NCBI GenBank assembly: GCA_900321515.1
Contig: ONWI01000111.1
Coordinates: 1-7,628, forward strand
Length of the DNA: 7,628 bases
DNA from: an uncultured Eubacteriales bacterium
GTDB taxonomy: Bacteria > Bacillota > Clostridia > Oscillospirales > Acutalibacteraceae
Reading direction: 5' to 3'
A program made the translations under genes and the position numbers. The notes below the pieces were generated by a model, which made no database searches, was not told the origin of the DNA, and worked only from the letters and a program-made list of their open reading frames with translations. Shown here in pieces: positions 6,280-7,628 of this stretch (its first letter is position 1; the number at the start of each line of letters is the position of its first letter).

Positions 6280-7628
6280 TCAGAACTTGATGTTTTTAAA
6301 GCGCTTTTCGAGTTCCGAATTCAAAAGGTCTTCAAAATCAGAAGCGGGAAGAGGACGTGAGAAGTAATAGCCCTGCACAATGTCACAGCCCATTTCTTTG
6401 AGCATCATCAGCTCGATTTTATCTTCTACACCTTCGGCAATGACGGGGATTTTCATCTCTTTTGCGAGATCCAGGATGAGTTTTACCATTTGCACGGCGG
6501 TCTCGCTCTTATGCATATTGATGATGAACGATCTGTCCATCTTCAGAACGTCTATCGGCATGGAAGAGAGCATTCCGAGGGAGGAATAGCCTGTGCCGAA
6601 ATCGTCCAGCTCTATTTCAAAGCCTTTGGACCTGAGCTTTTCGATAATATAAATAACCTGATCGGCGTTTTCGGTATAGGCTGATTCGGTAACCTCCAGC
6701 TTGATAGCGCGGGAGTCGAGTTTGTTTTCCCTGAGCATGTTGTCAAGAGTTCTTTCAAGGGTGGGATCGAAAATATCGACTCTGGAGAGATTTACCGAAA
6801 CAGGAATGAGTTTGCCGTATTTGCTCTTCCAGAGGGCAACCTGCTTGGCAGCCTTTCTCCACACGCATTTGTCAACTTCGCCGATCAGACCGTGCTCCTC
6901 AAAGAGGGGAATGAAATCTCCCGGCATGACCATGCCGAGTTCGGGATGACGCCAGCGGACAAGTGCCTCGGCGCTCTTGAGCACCGGAGGTTCGCTCTGG
7001 ATATCATACTGAGGCTGATAATAGACTTCAAATTCCTGATTTTTTACGGCGCGCTTCAGATCGTTGATCAGACGCTGCTCGTAATGCTGCTTTTCACTTA
7101 CCTTCTCGTCATAGACGACAAGCTGCTGCTTATCAAACTGACCGCGTGCCATGTTGCAGGCTATGCGGGCTTTGTCGTACATTTTTTCAGGATCGGATTT
7201 TGTATTATCGGGTAAAACGCCCATACGCAGACGGACTTTGACATTGGGCAGCATCTCGTCTAATTGGTGCTGAAGCTTATTCAGAAGCTCTTGGTAGTCA
7301 TTGTTTTTCCAGCGGAAAATACAGAAATGATCCGCCTCTATTCTACCTATGAGGGTATCAGGGGCGTTGAAAACAGCCTTTAGCTGCTCGCCGAGTGTGC
7401 TCAGAACAGTATCGCCGAATTCCTGACCGTTAAGCGAATTGATAGAGTGGAAGCGCTCGATATCCAGCACAATGGTGTCCATCGGCTTGCTCTTGTGCTT
7501 ATTCTGCAATCGTTTGGCATACTCAAAGAGGAAGTTCTTGTTGTAAACGCCGGTCAGCTTGTCTGTTTCGGCGGAAGCAATCAGCATTTGGCTCTTTCTT
7601 GCCTTTTCCTTATTCATAAATATGAGCA
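6280..7628 (-). CDS. GGDEF-EAL protein, probable c-di-GMP phosphodiesterase, N-terminus outside the window
   Basis: From the ATG at 7617 there are 445 residues, but the frame has no stop up to the edge at 7628 and no ribosome binding site precedes that ATG, so the protein probably starts further right. Residues below count from that ATG. Residues about 17-170 are a GGDEF domain (DKLTGVYNKNFL, LDIERFHSINSLNG) whose active-site loop is EADHF (94-98) instead of GGDEF, and the RxxD inhibitory site is absent, so cyclase activity is unlikely. Residues about 185-435 are an EAL domain with the expected catalytic and metal-binding positions: EAL (217-219), Asn276 in VNLSR, Glu308 in LEVTES, DDFGTG (338-343), Lys359 in LKMDRSF, Glu395 in AEGVE and Gln415 in VQGYYF. 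It should hydrolyse c-di-GMP to pGpG. The missing N-terminus probably holds a membrane or sensor part: the residues just before the ATG (L-I-F) look like the end of a hydrophobic helix, but three residues are thin evidence. Confidence 0.9.
   Translation of the reverse strand, partial: LIFMNKEKARKSQMLIASAETDKLTGVYNKNFLFEYAKRLQNKHKSKPMDTIVLDIERFHSINSLNGQEFGDTVLSTLGEQLKAVFNAPDTLIGRIEADHFCIFRWKNNDYQELLNKLQHQLDEMLPNVKVRLRMGVLPDNTKSDPEKMYDKARIACNMARGQFDKQQLVVYDEKVSEKQHYEQRLINDLKRAVKNQEFEVYYQPQYDIQSEPPVLKSAEALVRWRHPELGMVMPGDFIPLFEEHGLIGEVDKCVWRKAAKQVALWKSKYGKLIPVSVNLSRVDIFDPTLERTLDNMLRENKLDSRAIKLEVTESAYTENADQVIYIIEKLRSKGFEIELDDFGTGYSSLGMLSSMPIDVLKMDRSFIINMHKSETAVQMVKLILDLAKEMKIPVIAEGVEDKIELMMLKEMGCDIVQGYYFSRPLPASDFEDLLNSELEKRFKNIKF

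Noticed and set aside
7615..7617. ATG at 7617 as the certain start of the EAL protein
   Set aside because: No Shine-Dalgarno sequence lies in the 11 visible upstream bases and the frame remains open to the edge. It may still be the start, but cannot be supported.

Overview
The window looks like chromosomal DNA of a Gram-positive anaerobe of the Firmicutes, most likely class Clostridia and perhaps an Oscillospiraceae/Ruminococcaceae-type gut or rumen bacterium. The basis is: a BspA-like (LRR_5) surface protein ending in an LPXTG-like sorting signal, a clostridial-style FtsX permease with a long Lys/Gly-rich extracellular coiled coil, strong AGGAGG-type ribosome binding sites, and moderate GC content. 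The species assignment is inference only.

Layout. (1) Positions 1-1520, plus strand: the 3' part of a large acidic surface protein that enters from the left edge. It starts in the window with a near-perfect 36-bp (12-residue) tandem repeat. A BspA-type beta/LRR_5 module follows, split by about 170 acidic residues that hold three diverged ~45-residue Trp-containing repeats. The protein ends in SPATG, a membrane helix and a short tail. (2) Positions 1521-1678: a short convergent intergenic region with a strong rho-independent terminator for the surface gene. (3) Positions 1679-5996, minus strand: a tight two-gene ABC unit. The upstream gene is a GAF domain fused to a MacB/LolD-type ATPase. Sixteen bases downstream is a 1026-residue double FtsX permease whose first ectodomain carries a predicted antiparallel coiled-coil stalk made of two arms of exactly 11 heptads each. 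(4) Positions 5997-6279: an AT-rich gene-free stretch with a probable promoter and ideal ribosome binding site for the ABC unit, and a 14-bp hairpin just behind the gene to its right. (5) Positions 6280-7628, minus strand: the C-terminal part of a GGDEF-EAL protein with a degenerate GGDEF and an apparently intact c-di-GMP phosphodiesterase domain. Its reading frame stays open to the right edge, so the N-terminus is outside the window.

How the parts may fit. The ATPase and permease almost certainly form one transporter or mechanotransmission complex: ATP hydrolysis in the cytoplasm moves a long extracellular stalk, and the GAF domain could make this ligand-dependent. The EAL enzyme is upstream on the same strand but appears transcriptionally separate, so a functional link through c-di-GMP is only a hypothesis. 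The surface protein is convergent with the ABC unit and is probably an independent gene. The most unusual items are the GAF-ATPase/stalked-permease pair and the surface protein, with its expandable repeat and its interrupted BspA module.
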